From: Porogramme epimiltina | Taxonomy: Eukaryota > Basidiomycota > Agaricomycetes > Polyporales > Polyporaceae | Assembly (NCBI GenBank): GCA_900155495.1 | Contig: FTLJ01000023.1 | Span: 1 to 38,405, forward strand | DNA: 38,405 nucleotides | Direction of reading: 5' to 3' | Shown: positions 10,478 through 22,856 of the stretch, in pieces | Numbering within the stretch: position 1 is the first letter of the stretch | Layout: each line of letters begins with the position of its first letter | Made by a program: the position numbers and the translations under genes | The notes under the pieces: generated by a model | What the model was told of the DNA's origin: nothing | The model's database searches: none | The model's input: only the letters and a program-made list of their open reading frames with translations

Positions 10478-10940
10478 GGCCGGAGTGGGGACGGTGTACA
10501 CGACGTCTTCCAACGGCTCCCTTTCGAGCGGGGATACCTGCTGCTCGGGAAGAGGAAGTCCGTCCGATGTGGAGTGGACAAACGCAAAGCGAACTTCTCG
10601 TTCGGCACTCTGAGTGATGCCCTCAAGTCCCGTGCCCGCATCAGAGGGCATTACGCAACGGATGCAACCCTCTGCCAGGTCGGAGGCTGTAAGAAGAGCT
10701 TCACGAGCACCCACAATATCGAGAGGCATCACGTAAGTAAGCATCTCGGACTGGGCTACGCTTGCCCATCGCCTTCGTGCGCCATGAAGTTCTCGCGAAA
10801 GGATGCTCTCAAGCGACACATCCAGTCAGCTTCTCTGAAGATCGACGGGGACAAGGGAGAACTTCGAAGGAAACCGCAAGGGATGGGGTAGCGAATACCG
10901 GCGGGGAAGGAGAACCAGAAGGGGATGAGGAAGGGATAGG
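9981..10940 (+). repeat. Tandem duplication, two units of about 0.45-0.5 kb
   Basis: The unit starting near 9981 (ACGACGTCTTCCA and following) recurs from about 10488 with the same order of landmarks: CGACGTCTTCCA(G/A)CGGCTC, AATACCTGCT/GATACCTGCT, GAACYTCTCGTT, GAGAGGCAT, CATCTG/CATCTC, and a closing GGGGACAA. The offset is about 507 nt. Divergence is substantial, so the duplication is not recent. Confidence 0.7.
10484..10891 (+). pseudogene. C2H2 zinc-finger gene relic, copy 2
   Basis: The frame is open from just after a TAA at about 10475 to the stop at 10891, about 135 codons without a good start. The first finger is defective: the second zinc Cys is gone (CGVDKR then HY). The second finger is intact (CQVGGC ... 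ERHHVSKH). The third has CPSPSC ... LKRHIQSA and lacks the last His. The C-terminus is Lys/Gly-rich. It is either a truncated gene whose 5' part is missing or is spliced from copy 1, or a relic. The sequence is closely related to copy 1 and to the minus-strand gene at 11199-12323. Confidence 0.5.
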
Positions 10941-11198
10941 TCGACACTGATGCTACTCGACCGTGTGTTGGAGCCTACAGAGAGCTTTTCAGGAGAACAA
11001 TGGTAGGCGTCGATGTACCTGATTATTAGAGTGAGAAGGGGAGGAATGGAACACCAAGATGAAGCCTTACAAGTTACAACTCTTGAGAACAGCCGAAAGG
11101 GCACCATTCATTGTGCGTGGGTGGTCGCGTACGCAAACAAGGCTTGTAACATCTCCTGCGCTGAGGGGTCGTAGAGTGCGTAAGAGCATTGTCGCTCA
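10892..11198. other. Intergenic region between zinc-finger units
   Basis: This 307-nt stretch is purine-rich on the + strand and lies between two 3' ends. No gene or recognisable element was seen. Confidence 0.4.
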
Positions 11199-12323
11199 TT
11201 ATGAGACAGGGAAAGACGTACTTGTCATATGCTGGCCGTCTTGAGCGAGCGTATCAGCACGGGATATATGCTCCTTCAGCTTGTCCGATCGGGTATATGT
11301 GCGTTTGCAGCCCTCGGAGGTGCACTTCATCACCCAATGGAGGTGACTGATCCGATGGTGACGCAGAACGCTGGTGAAATTGCGGAACTTCTCTCCGCAG
11401 AGCTTGCAGGATACGGGTCCGACGGAACTAGCTCCATAGTGGGTTCGCATGTGGACGCGCATCCCAGCAGCGTCGTGTACAGTGGTGCTAGCCTGGCAGT
11501 TTGGAAACACGCAAGTCGTAGGTGTTTTGGCGGTTGCCGCCTGGAAGAAATCAACCATTGCCTCCGAAAAACGAAGCGGCAAAGTGAGCTTTGGTTCCTC
11601 ATGAACAATGGCGTCGGGACGTTCGTAGATAGTGGAGAGTGGAGATGAAGACACGGGCCGCTGAGGAGAAGTCTCCACCTTCCTACGCTTCCGTCTGGAA
11701 GTAGAGACAACCAGTGGCTCATCGTTAGAGCTATCGTCGTCTTTGCATCGCTTCCTCGAAGATCTTCCAGCGGAGGGGGAAGGCGACAATCTCAAACTTG
11801 TGCTCAAGCATGGAGAAAGAGGTGGCGGGGACAGGGAAGGGGGCGATAATACAGCCTCTTCAAAGCCATACTTATGGAGAGAGGCGCGAGATGAGCTAAC
11901 TAGATGGTGGTAAAACGAATAGCTCAGTCTACTCACGAATGGACGCGGGGAATACTCGCTTTGACCACCGTCTTCAGTATCATTGTCGCTGTCAGAGATG
12001 GTAGGCGTGGAGGCATAAGGATATTTGTTCTCCTGATCTTCTTCGCGGAGGTGAGCAACGTATTGCTCGGCAATCTCTGGGCATATTTCTCCCAAAGACT
12101 CTAACATCCCATATTGCTCTTGTGAAACAGCGATGACAGGAGCCTCGAAGGTGTAGAGACCAGAAGACATGAAGGGTGTGCAGGGCGTGTGGTCCGTGGA
12201 AGACTCGTTGACGGTAGTGCAGGGGGTGGAATGGGGGTGGCGATTGTGACTGGCAGTAGGAGAGAGTGAACGCGAGTCAAGATATATGCCCGAGGATCCA
12301 CAAAGAGCCTCACGCTCCGCCAT
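11199..12323 (-). CDS. C2H2 zinc-finger protein (putative transcription factor)
   Basis: A single open frame of 374 codons from the ATG at 12323 (an upstream TTG extends it by 7). The N-terminal half is Ser/Pro/Thr-rich and disordered, with an acidic patch (SDSDNDTEDGG) and a bipartite NLS-like RKRCKDD ... SRRKRRKVE near residues 188-220. The C-terminus has three fingers: CVFPNC ... HMRTH (from residue 271), CKLCGEKF ... HHRISH, and CTSEGCKRTYTRSDKLKEH. The third lacks a His at the normal H-x3-5-H distance; the next His is 13 residues on. The layout suggests a DNA-binding regulator. A GTGAGT...AAG segment inside the frame (66 nt, coding for VSRLSYSFYHH onwards) could be a phase-neutral intron. 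The neighbours are relics of the same family. Confidence 0.75.
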   Translation of the reverse strand: MAEREALCGSSGIYLDSRSLSPTASHNRHPHSTPCTTVNESSTDHTPCTPFMSSGLYTFEAPVIAVSQEQYGMLESLGEICPEIAEQYVAHLREEDQENKYPYASTPTISDSDNDTEDGGQSEYSPRPFVSRLSYSFYHHLVSSSRASLHKYGFEEAVLSPPSLSPPPLSPCLSTSLRLSPSPSAGRSSRKRCKDDDSSNDEPLVVSTSRRKRRKVETSPQRPVSSSPLSTIYERPDAIVHEEPKLTLPLRFSEAMVDFFQAATAKTPTTCVFPNCQASTTVHDAAGMRVHMRTHYGASSVGPVSCKLCGEKFRNFTSVLRHHRISHLHWVMKCTSEGCKRTYTRSDKLKEHISRADTLAQDGQHMTSTSFPVS

Positions 12324-13966
12324 TCCGAAGCACCCATAGCACAACTAATGGCACTAGCCCTCCGGTGCGGATAAACGGTTCATTGCCGTACCCGGGAGAC
12401 GATGCCCTCCTCGACCCGCAAACGCCTTGAGACCTCTCCAGCTCCTTACACCACAATGCCGCAAATTCGAATAAGCTGAATAAACAAGACTTCGTCCTCC
12501 CAATGGTTTGGACTCGTTCTTTTTCTTAAAACCACACAAAATGCCTTACATAGCAGCTCTTATAAGGCGTTTTACGCTCTCTTGACTCATGCGAGTACAG
12601 ATGTCCACAGAGCCGGGATGAAAGGGATGGAACCACACGGCACTCCCCTCCAAATGTATTTTAAGCAGGCTTTGAAGGCTCCCACCTCCAATAGTCGCAA
12701 ATTTTAACGGTGCAGGAACTGTAACATCCCTAAGTTCCTTTACAATGGAATAAAGCCGCATTGATTATGAATCCATATGAGCCACCGTGCACGTACGTCC
12801 TGGCGAAGATTTACTCTCAGATGAGTTAAATGTCTTGCGTTTGCTGCCGCATGACTCTCAATGGGTATGATACACTGTATGGTACCAAATACTGGCGATA
12901 GAGGCGGTAATTCGTTCTCTTTGTTCTTTTAACAGGGGTGATTGGCGCGCTTTGTCGCCATGACCCAACGTGCATTCGATGTAGAGCGGCTACCTTGCTC
13001 AAAAGAGCTTCTCTACTAATACCTTCATAATGTTTTGTTTGGATGCAATCGATAAAGAACATTTGCTTCCCTAAGGAAGGAGGTGTGGAGACTCACCTTC
13101 TTCCTGGACGTTACCGCTACCGACGCACTTGATCCTTGCGCATATGTCTACAAGGGGTCTAGTCTCGGTATGATAGTATCATTCGTGGATTGTGGACTAT
13201 TATGACCCCTCTTTCTTCAGTTCAACGATCGCGGCGTATATGCCTCACGGTTGAAGTGGCGAGGGGTAGCTGGAGACGGGGAAGACGATTACAACGTTCA
13301 GGGGATCGAGGATACCGCGGTGCCTTAGCATCTCCGCGAGTAACGGTCGGTGAGTTCGAGAGGGGAATGCGCAGACAACGAAAATACTCTCCGCTAAAAG
13401 AGGAAGATAACGCGATGACATTCGTGTACGTACATCAGGAGCTTGGAGAACTATGGTACAGCAGGAAATCGAGGCAACCAAGAATAAGGTAGGGAGTAAT
13501 CGCAGACGAAGTGAACGAAGTAAAGCAGGTAATCTGGCAAAACGAAGTGGGAGGAGTAACCGGGAGAGTATGATTAGTAGGCAACGATGTGCGGCAGCAC
13601 CATTGAGTAGTTACGAATGCTACTACAACGGGAAAGCATTGAGGAGAGGGGATAGAGTGAGCGATACGTTAGGAATAAGCGCAGCAACACAATATTACTA
13701 CGGGAGTATATTGAGCGACGCGAGGGGGTATGCGAGTGGGAACAGAAGCCATATGGTGGTAGTGGATATGGTATCAAGTCTGGGCTAGGTATATGGGGTG
13801 GGTGTCGAAGGGATGGAGGGCGGAGTGAAGATACAGTGCGGTTCAAAGACAATTCCCGTAGATTGCGACAAGATGGCGACGGGGAGAGGTTTGGAGGGAA
13901 GTGAGGCCTATCTAAGCCTTAACTCGATAGATGCGCTCATACTCCCTGACTATGGACAGGTCCGAG
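12324..13966. other. Intergenic region, 1.6 kb
   Basis: This stretch is between two minus-strand zinc-finger genes. Two short minus-strand open frames (12826-13062, 78 codons; 12546-12761, 71 codons) have a protein-like look but no recognised family, and I could not join them with convincing splice sites. The 13480-13830 part is strongly purine-rich on the + strand, so pyrimidine-rich as a minus-strand leader. No tRNA or transposon was seen. Confidence 0.35.
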
Positions 13967-14741
13967 TTAGTCAACGTTTAGAGTTAGACCTGAAAATGTA
14001 GCAAGCGTACATGTCATGTGAGCCCCACCCTTCTTCTCTTCCCTGAGGATATGCCGCTTCAACGTGGCCGGCCGAGCAAATGTTTCCTTCTTGCACTTCG
14101 CATCTGGGCATTTGAACGCCCACAACAAGTGATGCTCTTGGACGTGCCGCGAGATCGATCCGAAGTCGTCGTACCCGTGTGCGCAATCCCCAATGCGGCA
14201 TTGGAACCGCTTCTTCCCCCTAGCTCTGGGAGCAGCCTTCCCCGACTTCTTCTCCGCAGCACAAGCGTTGATTGCTTCTGAACAATGCTGCCTGATGTGG
14301 TTGCGGGACCAATGGACTTCTTCAATTGTGCGATTGTGTACAACCCAGTTACAGCAGCGGTCGATGTGGCAGATGGGGACCCATGGTTTCTGGCTCAAAA
14401 TTCTCAAGGGCTGGAGGTGCTTATCGGAAGCACGTATAACAGTTTCCGCTGTTTCTAGATTATCTCTCGCATCCCTTTACGGTGGTAGCAACAGGAATGT
14501 GGAGCACGAAATGAACATTGGGGGAGGACGAGGAGCAACGGGGAGCGACGTACCCAAAAGTAAGCGCTTCGGCGCCGTCTTCTACATTGAGCTTGCGCCG
14601 TTTAACAGGTGGTGCGGATGAGGGGATGGAGCTTTCAGCACTAGCTTGACGTTTCCCGCCCCGTGACGGCGGCGTTTGCGTGCGTGCAGGCAAGGGCGGT
14701 TGAGCCTTGGCCCTAGTCGAAGACCGGGTGGTTGGGGCCAT
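13967..14741 (-). CDS. C2H2 zinc-finger protein, second intact member
   Basis: Exon 1 is 14741 to about 14481 (MAPTTRSSTRAKAQ; Pro/Ser-rich; NLS-like PVKRRKLN near residue 50). Exon 2 is about 14410 (or 14419) to 13967. The donor GTAAAG and acceptor CTCCAG are in phase, but the intron edges are uncertain. The product is about 234 aa. Three fingers: CHIDRC ... HIRQH, CRIGDC ... HVQEHH, and CPDAKCKKETF ... LKRHILREEKKGGAH. As in the other members, the third finger's His pair is far apart (H-x10-H) instead of 3-5 residues. The linker HHLLWAFKC matches HLHWVMKC in the 11199-12323 gene, which shows homology. It is a putative nuclear DNA-binding protein. Confidence 0.65.
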
Positions 14742-15982
14742 AGGCGATTATTAATAGTAGAAGATGTCGTGACGCGTAGCAGTGGTAGAGGATACTACAG
14801 AGGAGCAAGGGGAGGTAGAGGTAGAGGAGAGATGTGGTCAAGAGAGGCGAAGGTGTGGTCCAGAGACAGTGAGACGCGTCGAAGGACGAGAGCCACAGCG
14901 CCAAATACGACCAAACTGTTCTCCCCCCGCCCGGTTCGGTTTCGCGGCACAAGAGACTCCATTGTTGTCCGTACTAGCACTGTATAAGCGCTAGCTTCCT
15001 GTGAACCACTACTTGCCTGAGCTCCTCTACGGCGTTGGCGTGCCCCAGGACCAAGCCGCACTGTCGCGCGTTTGGCCCCTCAAAGGGATCGAGAACGGCT
15101 CTTCAATTCATTTGCTGCCCTTTGATTTATAGTCCAGGCATCCACTGAACGAGATTCAACATCCGGCCATCCATGATATGGTACACTCTCCCAGAGCCAC
15201 GAAGCCGCTCGTCCACGGGGCTCTCTTAATAGACCCAAGGTACGCTTTAGGGCTATCTCGTGTTATACGTCTATGGCAGTAGCGTGACCTTAGGATGCTT
15301 ACAGCCGTCATCGGCGGACGCAGGCGGCGTGGTGTTACGCCGTCTGCGCTCGCGCGATGCACGTGGAACCCCAGAAGCAGTCCTTTGTATATTTCTGAAG
15401 CAAAAAGAAGACCGCGGTGGTATGAAATCGCACAGGGTGAGCGAAACGGTGGCTCGAGTAGCGGTAAGCGATGATAGACACCTGAACCCGTTACTCCAGC
15501 CACCACTCGCTTCGGGCTTATCGCATCTGCACACGGCGGCGCAAGGCTGACAGTAAGAGCACATGTCAGGGGTGCACCAGTGCCCTTTCGGTATTGAGTA
15601 CGATTGAATCGTAAAGAGGACAACCTAAAACGTGTTGTACGACGACTATGAGCACGGTGTGTAGGGCGTGAGTGCTCCTAGCTGGATGATTTGAAGCACG
15701 TACACAGGAGGCGTTCTTTGCGGCGGACCGGTGTGTGCATCTGTTCTGTGGGGTGGTGGATCTGTAAACGCCTTGTCTTAAACAATGTACATGTGGTGGG
15801 TTGCCTCACATGTCCAGTTGCAACCGCACTATTTCTCTATAAGGAGCCGAGAGGGAACTGTTTCCCATTCCTAGCATATGCTTCGTGATTATGAGAAGTC
15901 CAAAAATGGCAGATATGCCCATGCATTGTATACGTTCGCCTGGTGCGACGCTAACTCAAAGCTTGTGCCGCACTACCTGAGA

Positions 15983-16003
15983 AACCCTAGGGTTAGGGTT
16001 AGG
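15983..16003. repeat. Interstitial telomere-like repeat, head-to-head
   Basis: AAACCCTAGGGTTAGGGTTAG holds two TTAGGG-type units on the + strand directly abutting one CCCTAA-type unit in the opposite orientation. TTAGGG is the usual basidiomycete telomere repeat. The tract is very short. It may be a scar of end joining or of telomerase acting at a break, or it may be chance. Confidence 0.5.
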
Positions 16004-17281
16004 AGACAAGCGTAAAATTCTCCTCCTACGCACAAAAGTAAGCTCCCCGCCCTCCTATCATAGTCTAAACAATGGTGCTCACCGTTGATTCATGGTATAG
16101 TGGTAGCAGAACATCTCCGTGTCTCGGGAATGACTCTCTCATTCGTCTTATCCTTGGGCATTGCGAGCCTTAGAAATTTTCGTCGGTAGGTGGAGACTAC
16201 ATCCCGACATATGTGTGAGACACTGTCATCAAACAGTGCACAAGTTGGTATGTTGGGTATGCTTAGGCAGTTTGGTGATGCAGTCTCTCGTTGAGGAAAG
16301 CTAAAGACGAAGTGGAGGATGAGGGAAGACCTTGGCGGGTTTTGCCGCCCTCCGTCGCGTCTTGTCTAGCTACCACCAACACTTTCCTGCCGCTCGTGAC
16401 GACGCCGCCGCTTCTTCACCACTATACATGTCGCGCTCGCAGTTATCCTGACGCTTCAATGCGTTTCCCTTCAAGCGTAAAGCATGGCCATATATATATA
16501 CTTTGAAAACGAGGTTCCCTGGCGCTGCTAGTACTAACTATTGGGTGGTAATGGTACGTTCTTGTGCGTGCAGCTTGTTCAATGCATTGTTTATTTTCAC
16601 CCCTTCTACCCACACTCCTACTACTATACGCTCCCCGTTGTAAACTCCATCACCGCCAACCAAAGAATCTCGGATTATTGAGTTCGCTCTCTATTGGATC
16701 ATTCAAGGATCGCTTCGATTTCTCATCTTTTCGTCCTTGCCCAAAGATCTTTACCACGTTCATCCATTCCTTACCCCTTGCGTTATTGGTATACGTGTAC
16801 GTTCCATCTGTCGGCCATCCCGGTCACTTGGCCATCGCTTTGTTTGTCGACTGTCCATCCTCTCACACTCCTGGGAAAGGTCCACCGGGCGTGCAGTCAC
16901 AAGCGACAGCGCCTTCGCGGCACCGCGACGTCGGACAGTCAAAGAGCAGCCACCGTAGAAAGTCGGCCTCGACCTCAATTTCGCCCTTTCATCATGTACC
17001 TTACGGTTCTTCATTCGAGACGTCTCCACTAGCACGCAATCCGGGTGCGCGGATCGATGCATCGACATTGCTGTGTAACCATTTACCGTTCGCGGACGAC
17101 CACGCTGGTGATCCCGTGGACCCTGGCCATTTCTGCGTGAGTATAACGTCAGTCTCGCGGTCCTCCTCCGTGCTGATCTGTCTCTTCTAATTGTGGGCAT
17201 CTGATAGTTCGTCAGGTCCGGCAACGGCGCGTTCTCCGGTCGACTGACTCTACCCACCTTACGTATGGGATGCGCGCGAGT

Positions 17282-17289
17282 TCATATAG
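17282..17289 (+). promoter_or_regulatory. TATA-like box of carboxylesterase 1
   Basis: TCATATAG lies 40-47 nt before the start codon at 17329. It is a plausible core promoter element by position; no further support. Confidence 0.3.
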
Positions 17290-17328
17290 GGCTGCCAGCC
17301 CACATTTTGTCGACTCCGCTCGATCGCT

Positions 17329-19558
17329 ATGTCCGTCCGCGTCTTCAGAGCATGGCGCGTCGCGCTCGCCTTTTCGCTCGCCATCTATGCTCCTATGGCT
17401 GTGGTTGCCCAGTCGCCGCAAGTGACCTTGGGTACCACTGTCGTCAGCGGGAGGACGCAGAACTTCGGGGGGATAGGGGTTGATTTCTTCGGAGGTACGC
17501 TGCAGAGAAGTGCGGTTGCCTGTTCACCTCTGACCTGTCGCCTCTCAGGTATCCCCTTCGCGGAGCCTCCCGTCGGAGCGCTGCGTTTCGCACCTCCGGT
17601 CCCTGTATCGAACATCAGCGCATTCTCTTTCGATGCGACGCAGTTCGGACCGGCATGTGCGCAACTCAGTGTGAGTTAGAATGTCTTTCGAGTACGATAT
17701 TGATGCTGAGTTCGTTCTCCACAGAGCGGTGTGACGGGCCCTTCCGCCGAAGATTGCCTCACGCTCAATGTATTCCGACCAAGTGGAGCGACAGACTCTT
17801 CTGCCCTCCCAGTAATGGTGTGGATCTACGGAGGGGGATTCCAAGACGGTCAAACCTCAATCTATAATGCCACTGAGATGATTATCCAGAGCGTCGTGCG
17901 CGTAAGTTGGAGGGTGGCCACCTTGTCGTGAATCGTCTGCTGACCGGCATTCTTGTGGCAGGGAACGCCCGTGCTGTACGTCAGCGTTAACTACCGTCTT
18001 GGCCCACTTGGCTTTCCACAGGGCGCAGAGGCGGCTGCGCGGGGCCTACTCAACGTCGGGCTGAAGGACCAGCTGGCAGGGCTGGAATGGGTGCAGAGCC
18101 ACGTCCAAACTTTCGGCGGTGATCCCTCGAAGGTGTGTTTCCCCCCTTGCGCCACATGCTCAGCCTACCTAACTGCTCTCCCATAGGTCACCATTTTTGG
18201 AGAGAGCGCGGGGGCGATATCCATCGCAGACCTGTTCCTTAACTCGGGTCTTGAGAAGCTCGTCCGCGGCGCGGTAAGTCCCCCGGGCCCTCCCACGCAC
18301 GTCGCCCAGGTGCTCACCCTCTTGGCTCCCCGTTCCCGCAGATATTTGAGTCGGGCTCGGCGAACACGCTTCCGGTCTTCAACGCGTCGCAGCGGGAGCC
18401 TGCGTGGGACACGTTTGCCGCGAACCTCCCCGGGTGTGCGGACGCGCTCACAGCAGGCACATCTGTGCCGTGCGCACAAAATGCGAGCCTCGAAGACGTC
18501 CTTGCCGCGTGGCAGAGCGCGGACCAGCTGATCCCGGGCCAGTTCCTCTTTCCGCCTGTCATTGATGGGCCGGATGGGGTCATCCCCGACCTGCCCTCTC
18601 GTCTCCTCGCCGCTGGCAAGTTTGCGAAGATCCCGTTCATTGCTGGTACGAACCTCGACGAAGGTGCGTATCTCGCCGGCATCTGCTTCCTTTTTCCATT
18701 TGCTGATGTATCACCTTCTAGGGACGCTTTTCACCCCCCAGGGTGTCCTGAACACGACAGCGGATCTTGTGTTGTTCCTCGACGTGATCGACCAGCCATT
18801 TTCCACGTCGCCCTCCGCAGCATTCCAGGGCGACGTCCAAAAACTTTTGGAGCTCTACCCCGACATTCCGGCGCTCGGTTCGCCGTTTGGGAGTGGCAAC
18901 AATACGTTTGGCGCCGGGGCCGAGTACAAGCGTGCCGCTGCGATCGTGGACGACGTCGCGTTCCAGGGCCCGAGGCGCGCGTGGATACAGGCAGCGAGCG
19001 GTGCGGGCGTCAAGACGTTCGGGTACTTGTTCACAGACCAGAACGCGGCGCTACAGGACCCGAGCTTGGGCGGTGAGTGCTGGTTCTGTCCCAGGTTAGG
19101 AAGAAAGGACTGATACGTGATCACGCTATAGTGACGCACTCGCGCGAGATCAACTACGTGTACGGAGCGGAGGCGCTCTCGAGCACGAACCCGGCCGTGA
19201 GGCTGCTAAGCACGGCGATGGTGGATTACTGGCTGTCATTCGTGGTCAGCCAGACGCCCAACGACGGCAAAGGCCAACCTAGTACGTCAGCGCACTCCTT
19301 TTAGGCAAGACGCGATTGCTTACAGTTGCCTGCAGAGAGCGTGTGGCCCCAGTACACCCCATACTCGCAGGTATGTGAATGTGACTTCGCCTCCCTGGCT
19401 CGAGGTCTCTGATCACGTGCATACAGAACATCGTACAGCTGGACACGACCGCGTTTGGGAACTCGTCGTTCGCCAACTTCGCGGTCATCCCGGACACGTA
19501 TCGCGCAGAGCAGATCGCGTTTATCAACTCTGTAGCAGCGGACTTTGCAGAGCGATGA
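17329..19558 (+). CDS. Secreted type-B carboxylesterase/lipase 1
   Basis: Ten exons: 17329-17494, 17549-17670, 17725-17901, 17962-18132, 18187-18273, 18342-18663, 18722-19072, 19132-19281, 19336-19370, 19427-19558; 570 aa, the normal length for the family. An N-terminal signal peptide (hydrophobic VALAFSLAIYAPMAVVA) indicates secretion. It is an alpha/beta-hydrolase of the carboxylesterase type-B family, like Candida rugosa lipase. Landmarks are [25 protein letters not shown], the oxyanion-hole YGGGF, nucleophile elbow GESAG (Ser219), Glu348 in GTNLDEG, and His468 in VTHSREI. Substrates in fungi include acylglycerols, sterol esters and aromatic esters; which applies here cannot be told. Many N-x-S/T sites suggest glycosylation. 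It is in tandem with carboxylesterase 2. Confidence 0.93.
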
Positions 19559-20445
19559 CCTGATTCTAGGTTGTAGGTCCGGAGGCAAACGAATGCAGAC
19601 TATTCATTAGAGCCCGTTAAACACGGGCGTCGTCCATTCCTTCTGTGTTCCACCTTCAACCAGTCTGCATTACACGTTGTGGGTGTCGGCATGCCCCTTG
19701 ACAATGTGCTCACCGTTCAAGGTCGACGTCTCGGAGGATATTCAAGGTCCGAGAAACCCGCGCGTTGAACTCGGCTGTATCGAGGCATTCGGCCGCCTAC
19801 GACGATCTACGCCTCAACTCACTCTATCGGAGTCTACATAGCCTTATCTGACCTGCTTGAGCTGAGCTGTTTGAAGAAAGTCGCCATGGTGATCAGCGCA
19901 AAGCTGGGCTCAGATCGCGCGACCGTCTCCGGCGGGTCGACCCCCGGCTCCCCCGGACCCCGATTGCCGGCCGGCGGCCCCGGAATAATTTTAGCTCCCG
20001 CCCTCTATGACGTCATCGCCACCCTCACGGGTCTTTGGACGACGCTTGGTCCCGACAAGAACTGCTGCGCTATTCTTCTTTGAGCTATACTTTAGAACGG
20101 GAAAGCATATCGCGTGAGTGTTGTGGACAAGGCGGGCTATATTGCACTCACCGACACACAGTCAGATCAAATCGCATACTGCATTACTTGGACGGTAGTG
20201 CATGACGACGAGCCAACCCCGATCGATGACCACTCTATCCGGTGTTTGACATAGCCAGAAGCCATGCTCAAACATCCGATCTGTTTTGCCGCACATATCC
20301 GGCAGTCGCAGCGGGAGCCATTGATGCCGACACGAGTCGAATTCGTTGATGCCGCACTACGTCTAAATGATGATTCAGCGCCACCACGTAACAAGTATGG
20401 TCCTACTAAAGGGTACGCAGGCCGGACGGGATCAAGACACCATCC
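19559..20445. other. Intergenic region between carboxylesterases 1 and 2
   Basis: This 887-nt stretch contains no gene that I recognise. A GC-rich block lies at about 19930-19985 (GGGTCGACCCCCGG and CCGGCCGGCGGCCCCGG). It presumably holds the 3' end of gene 1 and the promoter of gene 2. Confidence 0.45.
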
Positions 20446-22688
<2,243 letters not shown>

Positions 22689-22856
22689 GTGGGTGAATGT
22701 GTAAGAGGTGTGCGGATGTATGCGCTGTGTATATACCCTAATAGCCCCCTCGTGCATTATCTCGACATTGTTTGTACGTGTATATACCACAGTCTCTACT
22801 GGTGTCCCATAATCTAGCCAAGTGAGTTCCGCTAGTCCGCAAATCCTCCAGATGCC

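Larger units (their letters stand above)
14742..17328. other. Intergenic region, 2.6 kb
   Basis: The longest stretch without a gene that I recognise. It holds a short telomere-like repeat (15983-16003). Around 16086 there is a stretch resembling a tRNA 5' half, rejected as a tRNA. At 16491-16500 there is an AT run, CATATATATATACT. A + strand open frame at 16582-17190 (about 203 codons, Ser/His/Pro-rich) has no family resemblance and may be the leader region of the first carboxylesterase. Confidence 0.4.

Noticed and set aside
15156..15623. A 155-codon minus-strand frame in the large gap
   Set aside because: No domain, no promoter and no splice support. It may be chance in a GC-rich stretch.
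16080..16160. tRNA-like stretch ATGGTATAGTGGTAGCAGAAC with a GTC anticodon-like loop
   Set aside because: The A box is good, but the anticodon stem has a mismatch, no B box (GGTTCGANTCC) follows at the right place, and no acceptor stem partner was found.
16582..17190. A 203-codon + strand frame upstream of carboxylesterase 1
   Set aside because: The composition is Ser/His/Pro-rich without a conserved motif. It may be part of a leader transcript, but no evidence supports a protein.
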